Assembly (NCBI RefSeq): GCF_001949145.1
Contig: NW_019091361.1
Span: 2,310,579-2,374,578, forward strand
DNA: 64,000 nucleotides
Source of the DNA: Acanthaster planci
Lineage: Eukaryota; Echinodermata; Asteroidea; Valvatida; Acanthasteridae
Direction: 5' to 3'
Position numbers and translations under genes: made by a program. This document shows, piece by piece, positions 1-11,200 of the stretch (position 1 is its first letter; each line of letters opens with the position of its first letter). The notes beneath the pieces are model-generated. The model was not told the origin of the DNA and did not search any database. It was given only the letters and a program-made list of their open reading frames with translations.

Positions 1-2
1 CG

Positions 3-155
3 TATTCCAGGGATGTCTACCTCCCTCCAGCCGATGGACTATGGAGGCTCATGCCACAAGGGGAGAGTTTTGAAGGCGGGCACTGGCTTCGTAATGTGCC
101 CGTTCCACTGGACGAGGTGCCCTACTTTACCCTAGACAAAGCTAAATTACAGTAG
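3..155 (+). CDS. C-terminal end of a glycoside hydrolase family 31 protein (MYORG/SITS-binding-protein-like), partial
   Basis: Seen: an open frame enters from the left edge and runs about 50 codons to a TAG at 153-155. It reads YSRDVYLPPADGLW, then EGGHWL, then PVPLDEVPYF. Known: GH31 glycosidases end their distal beta-sandwich with a 'R-x-VYLP-x-G-x-W ... GG-x-W ... PLD-x-(I/V)-P-x-F' pattern. The DEVPYF ending with no following glycine-rich strand looks more like the animal MYORG/SITS-binding-protein branch than like lysosomal alpha-glucosidase. These are glycosidases of the secretory pathway; the catalytic aspartates would be upstream, outside the window. An AG at 9-10 could be a splice acceptor, so the exon may start at 11, but the frame stays open before it. 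The gene is tail to tail with tropomyosin. The family call is moderately sure, the subfamily call is not. Confidence 0.6.
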   Translation, partial: YSRDVYLPPADGLWRLMPQGESFEGGHWLRNVPVPLDEVPYFTLDKAKLQ

Positions 156-710
156 CGCAAAAGAATGCCTTTATTTTATGTGAGCTGTCTATACAAATTA
201 CGTTGATATCACAGATGACTTGGGATTTCTTTCTTGATTTTTTAAATTTTCCCAATTTAGATGGACAAGTAGATCATAAAAGGACCGTCGACTCACCTCT
301 GCGTATATAGCTCCTTGAGGCGTGCTGACAATCAGAGCTTTAATTATTGACCATTAGTTTTCATGCATTGTACTGTTGAACATGAGCATACAGTTTGAGA
401 GGCGAGGGTGGCTTTGATTTCCCTTTGTCAAGTGCTTTACCTCACTACCTTACCTTATTCTGCTTAACCAACGTAACTGAAATGAGCCACCAAAATACAA
501 ACTTCACGCAACGAAACCCAAAACTTCCCAAAATTTATCCACAGTTCTTGAGGATGACGTTATGAGCGTAGATTTTTGGAAGATGAGGAACAAAGTTTTG
601 AACATTTTGCATGTGGCTGTGTACATATTTCATATCCCCCTACACTCCAACCAAAATTCTGATGCAAGCAAAATCTTTCTCAGATATAATAAAAAATTCG
701 GTCGTCTTGA
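156..710 (+). other. Probable 3' UTR of the GH31-like gene
   Basis: There is no further coding signal after the TAG at 153-155. The first AATAAA on this strand is at 688-693, followed by T/GT-rich sequence at about 696-742 that suits a cleavage site near 705-715. A second AATAAA at 1216-1221 could serve a longer transcript. The extent is inferred. Confidence 0.4.
688..693 (+). terminator. Candidate poly(A) signal of the GH31-like gene
   Basis: AATAAA hexamer about 530 nt after the stop codon, with a T/GT-rich stretch downstream. An alternative hexamer is at 1216-1221. Confidence 0.4.
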
Positions 711-2259
711 TCTTTTTACTAATTATGCTAATGTCGTGTTTTGATAAGTAACAAAGTCCCTTTACGGTTGTGGGTAACTCTTTTCCTTTTATTTCACGGT
801 TTTCATTACAGGCGTATTCCTGAAATTACTAGCAGATTTGCAGCACATGTGTACGACAAAAGCCTGCTTGATTGCTCGAAATTGTGAATACGTTGAATGT
901 GGCGCAGTTTTGATGTCCTGCTGGTCTCCTTACGAACAAAGCAACAAAAAAGTACAAAATAATTATAATCACTCGAAATCACCGACCAATAACATTTTGA
1001 AGAAATATCAGCCACTGTTTTAGTACAAACAAGCTGTTTTTTCGTTTTTATTAAGATGAAAACCAAGTATAAAGTAGAATGATGATAATGATGTGCAGAC
1101 GTCCCTGTCACATTTGGTACATTAATATGGAAATATTCATCAGCATAAAATCCAAAATGATGAAATTGCTCCCATTCGCTTCTAGACAGGAAGTGGAACG
1201 TCATCAAAGCACGCAAATAAAGCTGTGCCTCATGTATTCAAGTCATGGGGGAGAACACATTACATGGTTCCTTTAATGATGGACGTGTGATTTCTTTTGT
1301 TGACGCACATACTTCATTTTCAGAGTATTCATATATAAGTTCAGTAGTGCGGTAGAAACTAAACAGATTAAATTATTAACAGAGCTGATCGCCCGATAAG
1401 CTAGTTGCATCGGCGACATTACGTGCCAAGCACACATCAGCAGAGAAGCAGTCCCGAAGAATACAATGTCAAAAACGGTGGCTGGTTTACCAGAGCAGAA
1501 CAAACATTTTCTATGCGGTATGCAAATTTCAGCTCAACAAAATCGGGCCCGTGTTTAAAGGGAGCAGCCGGGTGTATAGGATAAGGTTAATATGCCGTTT
1601 ACAGTTAGGTGGTCGAAAGAATCATCTCTTTGGTTTTCCTATGTAGCAGTCGAGTCTCTTTAATTTTGTTCTTTGATTTTGCTCTCGTATCTTTGTCTTC
1701 TTTTTAGCTGGTCAGGCCAGGCCTACTTCATCCCCAAGCACCTTCCTTCTACATGCCTACTTGTATTTTGTGCTGCATTTACACATGCTACACATGCATG
1801 GACAAATCCTATGAGACGCCATTTTTGCGAGGCAATCGCATTCACACCACGGATGTATATAAAAAACCTGGACTTGCAACGCCTTTGTATGAAAAAGAAG
1901 CCAACCAGCGGCCAATTTACCGAGCCGAATACAAAAGCGTGGGCGGCTTCCTTCTATTGACGTCAGGAAGAACAAAGGCGGGCATTGCCAGGAAAGCTTT
2001 GTATTCGGATCGGTAAATGGCCGTGAGTGGATTCAATGACACTATAAACTGATTAAGCGCAGTGCGAGTCCAGATTTTATTATACACGTCCGTGATTTAC
2101 ACACGCCACAACACACTCAGTTGGAGAAAATTGTAACGCTCGCGTACCACTTTGTGCGCACGGGATGGCCCGCAGTGATGGCTTCTTCGTCTTTTCTCCG
2201 GATTTGTCTACAAGTAAAATGATTGCGTGATTGAATTTTCGTTGAGCCTTACCATAAAT
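711..2259. other. Intergenic region between two convergent genes
   Basis: I see no exon with supporting splice sites or similarity on either strand. The short open frames here have no recognisable composition. An alternative longer 3' UTR of the GH31-like gene could reach about 1240. Confidence 0.4.
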
Positions 2260-2432
2260 CAGTGGAGTAACTACGGGAGCTGCGTGGGGGCACATGCCCC
2301 TCCCCCAAATTCGGGGTGCCCCAGGTGAACCCCACTGAGAAAAAAACAAACATACGAATGAAAGGATATTGAACGAGGCTAACAAAATCTTGCCCCCAAA
2401 CACCACACCACTGAAAGGTGGCGCCCCCGGTT
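2260..2432 (+). mobile_element. Decayed copy of the hAT-type MITE found at 55258-55478
   Basis: It begins CAGTGGAGTAACTACGGGAG, matching the left terminus of the intact copy (CAGTGGCGTAGCCACCGGGA). The same blocks follow in the same order: a C-run followed by CAAATTC, then GGTGCC, ACTGAGAAAAAA, GGATATTGAAC, an AAAATCTTGCCCCC-type block and ACCACTGAAAGGTGG. The right terminus is lost or has diverged past recognition, and no target-site duplication is visible. It lies just beyond the tropomyosin poly(A) site. Confidence 0.7.
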
Positions 2433-2733
2433 GAGTTGAGTGCCATGGGGATCTGAAAAAGGGTCAATTTGAAATTAGCAACGTCGATGTGCAATTTCAG
2501 GAGGGTACGCCCGTTTATGTACTAATGAGATCACAGGTGTACACACATTTACGTGTAGAATCCTGCTGGTCCGAGTTAACTTGATAAGTCCCTCCAGCAA
2601 AGATTGTGTAATAGAATCGAACCTACTTGTAGAATGTTGGGATTTCATTCCACTTGGCTAGATGAAAATATACACAACACCAAAACAAACAAGAAACAAG
2701 GCATTGCTTTTTGGTGTACGAGACAGTATTGTT

Positions 2734-2739
2734 TTTATT
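2734..2739 (-). terminator. Candidate distal poly(A) signal of the tropomyosin gene
   Basis: TTTATT on the plus strand is AATAAA on the tropomyosin strand. On that strand the next 40-70 nt (plus 2660-2700, CA-rich) are GT-rich, as expected downstream of a cleavage site. It is the first AATAAA after the exon 9c stop. A nearer ATTAAA variant lies at about 4766. Confidence 0.5.
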
Positions 2740-5212
2740 TGTAATTAAGACAAAGCAATGGCAGCACACAATTCTGTTGGCCACACTCAAGTTGGCTTAT
2801 ATGTTACGCGGACCTATGGGTCCAACTGACCAATAGCGGGACGCTTGCCTGTCCACTTGTTGCCACTGCTTGCACGAACAGCATGTAAGCTAAGGACTCA
2901 ATAAGAGCGTTAATTTTTTCAGGTGTACGTCATTTCTTGATGCCTCGTTGACATTTACGGCTCAATTACAGACATTCACACCGACTTTTCCCACTGTCTA
3001 CAATAGGAGAGGTTAGAAGTATAGAAGCATGCAAGTCTTCCTAGTACTATTTTTTTTCCTCACTTTCTGGATTTTTTTTATATAGCCGCATACAAATTCA
3101 ACACTACAACTTTCTTCGAGTGAAATACAACTCTGCAGCCAAACCAAATTTGTCATGCAACACTTAATAGTTGAAGAAAATTTTACAGTTGTCTGAAATG
3201 ATTAATATATTGATGTGCAAGCTAAGTTCGCCGCATTTTTTTCCAATATCTTGACAGAACAAAATAGAAGTTCCATGATTACCTCACAATTACGGTACCT
3301 CCCTTAATTCTACAGACAATAACTGTACACTATATTAATAGATAAAACTACACGATTTTCCACTTGGCCTCATTCTTTACTTGCCTCTAATGCACAATCA
3401 TACAATAACTGAAGTTTCAATAAAAAATAAATGAAAGTTAGATTACAATTATTACAATACTTTGGTAAAATGGTGCATGGTTTCAGATGAAAACTACCAA
3501 GGGTCCTGATTCATGATTGGTTGTCAATAAAACATGTTATGAACAGGCCAGCGGACTCCAACAACAAGCCTACCAGAGCCAGGCAACGGTTACAGCATCA
3601 ACTGACAGCATGAAGTTGCTCTGTTACCAGCAAAAAAGCACAGCACGCACACACTACAAAGCCATTCATTACATCCAGATTCTCGTTTTTGAAAAAAAAT
3701 GCAGGAATGGGTAAAGCCCAGTACAAAATCTCAAGTCTCAGATGAGCAATATGCAGATACACTCACGGACCAATCAGGATTGATGTTACATATGCTACAT
3801 GGAGCCTACACAATACCGCATGATACAGTGGCTCTGGTAGGCTATTGCCCGTCAAGCGCATGAGTACTTGAACTGTAGGCATGAACTGAATGCTACATTC
3901 TTCAATACATATGAAGTAATCTGTGAAGATTCTAACACGCTTCCTCATCAATGCCTCCCTACATTTTAAAACTTGTGAAATGACTACATCAAAACAAACT
4001 CTGAAACCTATAAAAATTGTCAAAATCTAGTGTATAAACCCACTGATGGATTTATGCTTTTGAAAATCTGGAAAAGAATACCATGCCCCATAATGTACAA
4101 GAAAAATGTAAATGATTATATGCATATGTTGATGATGAACAGTTGAAATCTGTAGAGATCTGTTCCAAAGAGCAACGATCACGGTGATTGGCCTAAGGCT
4201 CAATGTAGCAGACTTCACCAATCAGCATGTTTGACTCATTGCTAACATTTCAGAAAATTCCAGCAAGAATTACACTGTCCTTTAACTGCAAGTCTACAAT
4301 TTTTTTTCACCCATCAATGTCTTACGTACCTGGTGTTAATAACTATCAGTCAGAAGTAATAAGCAATTCAGTCGTTAAAAAAAATTATTACCACAAAACA
4401 CGAAGAAACAGCTGTCATGGCTCTATGTGAAACATAAAGACAACAGACACTCTAAGATTATATTTGTTTTTCTTGTCTGCAAAAAGGCAATTTACAAATG
4501 CTAATACATCAAATACAAATCTCAGATTTCAAGTTACATGATTCCTTTAACCATTAATGACAATCGTACCAGAAGTCATCAAATTATTAGTCTTAATACA
4601 TCAAGGGATTCAAGTATGTTTCTGGCGAAGTTTTGTGCCCTAAATTTAAATAATTTTCTTCCATTATGAGGATATCTTTGCATAAGTGCCTCATGAAGAT
4701 ACCAATTGATGTTGTTCCACTAATAAAAGTCCCTTGGAGTTTTGAGGTACATATATCAGAATCATTTAATTTAAGGGACACATTCAGCTATTTCAAAAAC
4801 GCAACTAACTAATTTTTTTTTAAAGAAACATAGTACAGCGGAGAAAACCACACTTTGCAAGAAAAGAAAAACAAGCTCTTTTTTCCCAATTCAGAAAAGG
4901 AAATATTAATATTTATGGACTTGGGAATTTAGGCTGCCTCCCCCACACAAGAATGCAACTTTAGCTTTCACACTGCCTGTTAGAGTCAGAAATAAACTAG
5001 GAACTTTTTTTCTGCTGCAAACTGTGCAAAGTTTATCTCATGCAACATCAACAAGGGTGACGACTAGTTTAGCTATGCCAGCCATGACAATAAACCCCTG
5101 GCCTTTGGCCAGAGGGTCAGAATGGTGCATCCCCTTCGGTGGTGAAGGCAGGCCTTGGAGAGGGGAGGGGAAGGTCAGCTCGGGGGAGGGATTAAGATAG
5201 TGAGGGAGGTGC
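2740..5212 (-). other. Probable long 3' UTR of tropomyosin transcripts ending in exon 9c
   Basis: About 2.5 kb follows the exon 9c stop without any credible coding exon. It is AT-rich with several T-runs. The extent rests on the first AATAAA at 2734-2739. If the ATTAAA at about 4766 is used, the UTR would be only about 450 nt. Confidence 0.4.
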
Positions 5213-5295
5213 TTAGTACTCCACCAGTTCCTGCATGACCCTCTCGACTTCGTCCGTCATCCCCTTCAGACGTTCCTTCTCCTGAAGCAGCTCAT
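5213..5295 (-). CDS. TPM: Tropomyosin terminal exon 9c (C-terminus ending VEY)
   Basis: The acceptor is CCCGACAG. The exon supplies AT of Asp258, then 26 codons and TAA, exactly 27 residues: DELLQEKERLKGMTDEVERV then MQELVEY. The core positions are L260, E263, L267, M270, V274, V277, L281 and Y284. It is the last exon of the gene, 16.5 kb beyond exon 8. A purine-rich plus strand upstream (5296-5720) gives the transcript a long pyrimidine-rich stretch before the acceptor. Confidence 0.93.
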
Positions 5296-8200
5296 CTGTC
5301 GGGTGGGAGGAGGAGAATGCCACGAGGAGGACAAAAAATTAGGAAGACGTTGCCGCGGGGATGGAGACGAAAGAGAGATGCCACAGGAGACGGGGTGGGG
5401 GGGGTGTTGCCAAGATGGAAGATACCACATGTAAGATGAAAGGTTGCCATGGATCACGTTATACACACCAGTACAGACAGACACAGACATCAAGGTCGAG
5501 ACAGGAAGGGGAGAACAGACAAGAAGATGGATAGTAGTAGAGTGTCATGAAGGAAACCAGAGATAAGTAACAGGAGAGGTGGAAAGACACAGATTTAAAA
5601 TGGTGTTTGCAGAACAAAGGGAGATAAGTGGATGGGGAAAAGGTGGCACAGACGAGAATGGGGGTTTCAACAGAAATGGGATTGGAGAGAGAAAAATAGA
5701 GAATGCAGTAATACACGTTGCATAGGCACAAACCATCAGTGTAAAGACAAACCAAACAAAACAGAAGAACTATAATACAGCCTAAACTATGCAACTTGGA
5801 ATGAATGTATTATTACCATTATCGTAAGTACAAAAATTAAACTTTAAAATTCTGAATATCTTAATTTTTGTGGAAAACCTACAGTCTATGTTTTGTTTAC
5901 ATAAGCTAGGGAAAGAAAACAAGCAAATACATACTTTACAGATCACTTAGCTACTGGTACACCAAGTAGTGTCATAAGAGATACTCACATGAAGTGCAGG
6001 GTAAAAAAAAACAAACCACCACCACCACCACCATTCTTACAACATTGTACACGTTGTGCAATTGCCAACCATTCTGACAGAATGAGGCTGTTGGCAGACG
6101 ATGCGGTGGCATGCATTTGAGGGCATCGTCTGAGAACAGCTTTTTTCTCTTCGTCAAAATGGTTTTAAAACATGGCACCACGAACATGGAGAAGGTATGG
6201 AATAGCCTCCTTGTTTTCCACAATCCACCTGGGCAACAGTTTGTGAACTTTATAAGCACATGCCACATTACCAACACACCTCTGTTCAGAATTCACTTCA
6301 AGGTGTGCGCTTCCAGCATCGATGCGACACTGACGTGTCTTTTTAAAAACAATTACTTTATTTGTAAAGAGACTGATGACTGAATTCTTACCAAAAAATG
6401 TACTTCTGGACATGGTGGCCAGAAACTTCAGAATGGAAACTACCCTTGGTTGTTTTCAAATGTATGGCACAGATGTAAAAGGAAAATATTCCATATCTTC
6501 TTGAGAATGATCTCAGCCATGATGCACTGGATCCTTCGATGGGGCCAGTGAACTTTTACAGTCATGTTTCTACCCTACGTTTCATTACTTAAATTGGTTA
6601 GGGTGTTAAAAACTAATGGACAGACAAACACATCACGAGGGAGGGTGGGGAAAAGGGATAACGTGCTCGCAGCTCTAAGTTCCACTAGATCCAGATGCAG
6701 TTGCTAAGATGACAGTCCCGGCAATCACTGTAGATGTTTAGGGGGGGGGTTCCTGAAGACGGAGACAGGGTCATCAGAAATCTCCCAGGTCACTCAGAGC
6801 CTGGTCATACTCCATCTGCATCCGGAGGAGTTTCTCCTTGGTTGTATTCAAGTCATCTGCAGTTGGAAAGTGATGGGGGGGGGCGGGGATGACATGGGGA
6901 AGGGCGAGTGGGTGGGGCAAGAGAGGAAGGGAGGGGAGGTGTACATCGGGTGGGAAGATGAGGAAGGTGAATAGAGAGAACGGAGAGAGGAGGAAGAGGT
7001 TGGGGGAACAAGGAATAAGAGAAAACAGCTAGTTCAAAATCAAATTGTCCAAATCATATCAAATTGTGAGAAAAATGTGAAGAATTTACCACACTTCCCT
7101 TTTAGCCTTCAAACTGGTGGAAATCGTTCATGCTTGCTGTCTACATGCACAAGAATGGATCTGTACAAATACGTGGGTGGCAAGGCATGGATTGTCTTGG
7201 CAATAAATATATAGTCGATCCAAAAAGGGCACTTCTAGCACTTGCAATCTGATTGTTTACCCTCTGGACACCTTTTTGGTTTGTAGTTTATCACTCATGT
7301 GAAGTTTGAAATGGGGTGAACTAGGCAGTGAATGGTTTACTAACTGAACTGCAGGGAATGCAACTCGGTGAAGCAGGGCAACACACTGCCCCAGAAAATG
7401 CACAAGCCATACCTCTTGTCTGACTGGTCTACAAACATTTGAGCCACAATTGAACAAATGCAGCTCTCTCCCCACGAAACACAGCTGGTTGGAATCGGGT
7501 TTGCTTTTTGGGGGGGCGGGGGGTCATTTTGTTTTTCAACATAAAAAAAATGCTAACATTTTGGTTCAAAGTCTGCGGAACTTGTTGACCAGTTATTAAG
7601 AGATCATTTCACCAGACGTGTTCCACTGTGGGTGATTTTTACATGTCTCTGCAACACTGCAAATTTCTGGAGACATCTTTTGATCTGTCTGACAACATTT
7701 TAAGCCACAAGGTTGCTCATGCGGCAACACAATTTGAGTTGGAGGTGCAGCACAAGAATTATGGCTCTGCTTGGGCAAAATTTGGAGCACGGTCTGTGTA
7801 ACACACAATGGCCGCACATTTCAGGACTTGCAATCCACTCAGTTTCAGTCCAAAATGGTACCTGAATGGCAACAGCCTATTTTGTTTCAGGACAGGTCTT
7901 GACAAAGTCGGTTTGTCGGGGGGGGGAGAGGAAGGATTAATGGCAAATGCCGAGCAACATAGAGCAACAAACCTCCAGAGCAAAGGTCGTGGAAGGGCAT
8001 GTGCTACAAACATCTGAGCCAAGTGTTTTAAAGACCAGTCAGGCATTGGGCTCATTCAAGGGGTTAGAATCAAGGAAAAGCAGAAAACTATTAGTGTTAG
8101 TTGTTAATCAGTGGGAACTCTAGGAAGGACTTCTACCCAACACAAAGCACATGGCTTCACTGGCTGCTAGTGCTGCGAGGCATTAGGCTCATGACTTAAA

Positions 8201-11200
8201 ATTTACCAATGGGTATCTACCAAAACAGAAATCAAAAATCTGACAGAGTGAACATGTAAGAATCTTGGATCTTAAGTTGTGGATACTGCCCCAGTAAATG
8301 GAGAGAGAATTCACACACAGAGAAGAAACCAAATGGATGGTTTAGTATAAGATTTAGCAAAACCAACTGATGTGATACTTGACTCATTTTTCCAGTTTTT
8401 CAGAAGACTAGCTATAAATCCGAGGATCTTGATGACAACTTGCAATGGAAAGTTACCAGTTGTCAAAAACAAACCAACGAACATCACACCACAGCACAAC
8501 TATGTAACATATATGTTAGTACACAGTAAGTAGCAAATGAGGTAAGTGGCTCGACGAAAAATAGAAGAGCATCCTGAAAGGTGTCTCTCAAATTAAACAA
8601 CTGTCAAAAAAGCCCAGATTAACCTCACACCATTTCATAAAATCTCAACTTCAAACTTCTAGGAAAAGGCCATTAATGATTTTTACTGACATTTCCACCA
8701 TGCCTGACAGCGCCGACGATATACCGGGTATCACAGAAACGAAAAAGCCGTCAGCCAAAATGTAAAACCACTTCCAGAAGTTCAACATTTGCTCTGGTAC
8801 TGTACATGTCCACGGCAACTTTAGACCCCAACCCAATTTTGGCATGCACTGCAGTGCACTTTTTGCTCCCTCGTGAATACCACCCTAAACTGAAACATCA
8901 TGTGCCAAGCTTCACTGCCTGTGATGACCCTCCAGTAGCATGTGTCCGAGAGTAGGCCTCTGTACTGATGAAATACATGTACTTTACGTGTGCACTTTTC
9001 CATGGAACCAGTGGGGGCCCATGGCCCCCCAGTGGGCTCCATCAAAAGCACACCCGTAAACAGAGACTGGTATCCGTCGGTACAGCGGCCTACTGGAAAG
9101 TCACTGGCAGTGATTACATCTCATAACATTTGCAGCTGCTATGACATAGCCATATGAAATAGTGGCCACTAGTTCTGCCAACTGTGGTGACGAGGAGTCC
9201 CAGCCAACAAAGTAACACCAAGCGTTCTGCCAACTGTGGTGACGAGGAGTCCCAGCCAACAAAGTAACACCAAGCGTTCTGTCAACTGTGGTGACGAGGA
9301 GTCCCAGCCAACAAAGTAACACCAAGCGTTCCCTGCCTCGCCTCCCTTCCCCCAAAAAATGTGACTGCTACACGATGCAAGTTACAACATATGACCATAT
9401 GATAACACTGCCATAAACGCTCAACCTAGTATGAAAATACTGTTGCTAGACTGTGGTTGATACCAACTGAGAAAGATACCAAGTCATTAAAAATGCTGCG
9501 AGCAGCCACCTCAAAATTGGTCAGCAATGTATTTCTGTTACTAAAACAAATTATCATTTTTAGTTACAAAGGGTAGAAAAAAAGTGATTGCTTTCAAGTC
9601 CAGCATTAATGTATTTAGTTTGAGTAGAGATGCTTGGTTTAAGATGGATTAATTTTGCAGAAAAATAGAAAACATTCAAGAAATGCACCGACGTCTATAC
9701 CCGTCCGGCATGGCTCAATGCAATACTGTCAAGTGTGAGTTGGTGAGAAGCATGTTGTAAAGATAACCAGCTATGGTCAATAAGCCTTTTGCGAATTAAC
9801 TTTGACCCAAATCTGGTACACTGAGTACTTTAAATTCACGTGAATATAACAACTTGAATTCTCCTTACTAAAACCACTGTTGCTATACCTCATAATTTGG
9901 GGCAAGCTTTTGCTTAGTTACATAAGAGACCCCTTGCCACAATACACAGTTCTCAATGGATAAGAAGAGCACAAAGGAACCAGTCCATTCCAGAGATGGT
10001 GGTCACTATGCAAAAGCTTGCCCCGAATCACGGGGTGTGGCAAGTGTCTTTAGTCTGAGGAATTCAAAGCGTAATGTTTATGCGCAGTCAGATAACTCAG
10101 GGCACCAGATTTTATTCAAATTTAACTCGCAAATGGCTTATAGAATTATGTAGCTGGCTGGTAGCCAGTTTAAGCACCAGGCCATACTCGGCATAAAAGC
10201 AAAACGAGAACGTGGAATTTACTGTCACATATTTAACATCTACAGGTGCAAGTTTTTGTGGCAGAAATCACCGCACCTGACGTAAGTTCAATTCCTGCAA
10301 ATTTGCAAGCTTGACTATTCACTGTGATACCCTGATTCATGTTTGTCTTTGTACCGATTATGAACCTGCGCATAAAGTGTTTATTAATATATGTTGGGTA
10401 AGGGCAAAACCTGTTAGAAAAACTGCGCAGCCTTTGTCGCTTCGAGGCCATTCAATTTTTTTTTCTCTCTGCAACCAATTCCACAAGTTTGCTTTAAAGT
10501 TAAATACCCATTTCATTATTTTTAACAAGTTAAAGAGCTCTAGGGAATAAGCACTATGCATACACTTTGCAAAATTCCCAGAAAATGACACCAATTATCA
10601 AATGTCCTTTAGCATTGTAAGTGACCTCTAAGCGGCAATCTTGCATTGAAGTGAAACTTTATGAAACAACGTTGGGTTGTTTGATCTTTTGAGGTTTCAA
10701 CAGTTTGCAGGACTGCAAGTAAAAAAGGGAACTGTGCCATCTATCACTGGAAATAAACAATCCTTCTTTTTGAACTGTGTCGTTTTGGTTATTTGTTGTT
10801 CCTTTTTTCTGTAAACCAGCCATAAAAACTTTTCATAAATCGTCCAAATATAGGTTAACTGCAGTGCTTTTAAAGCCTAAATCCTATTAAATCCAGCACA
10901 TTCTATGATGTACATGTAGCAAAACAAATAACGGCAAAAACAAACAAATTAAAACAAAACTGAAAAAAATTGTTTCTCCTGTCTTTAAGTTTTGAAGATG
11001 ATTGATGAATGTATGTGGTACTATAATGGGCTATGACTACACAAGCGAGCAAAGGCCGAAAAGGCGGAAAACCAAAATGAATTCAAAGTTATTTTCATTT
11101 CAGGATTTGTCAGAGTTTAGCAGGAAACTACAACACATGAGCTTGCAATCATTCAAAAGCATCATGTCAAGAAACAATCTGTACATGAAGAAGCACCATC

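Noticed and set aside
6017-6032. CCA triplet run
   Set aside because: An ordinary short microsatellite with no coding context.
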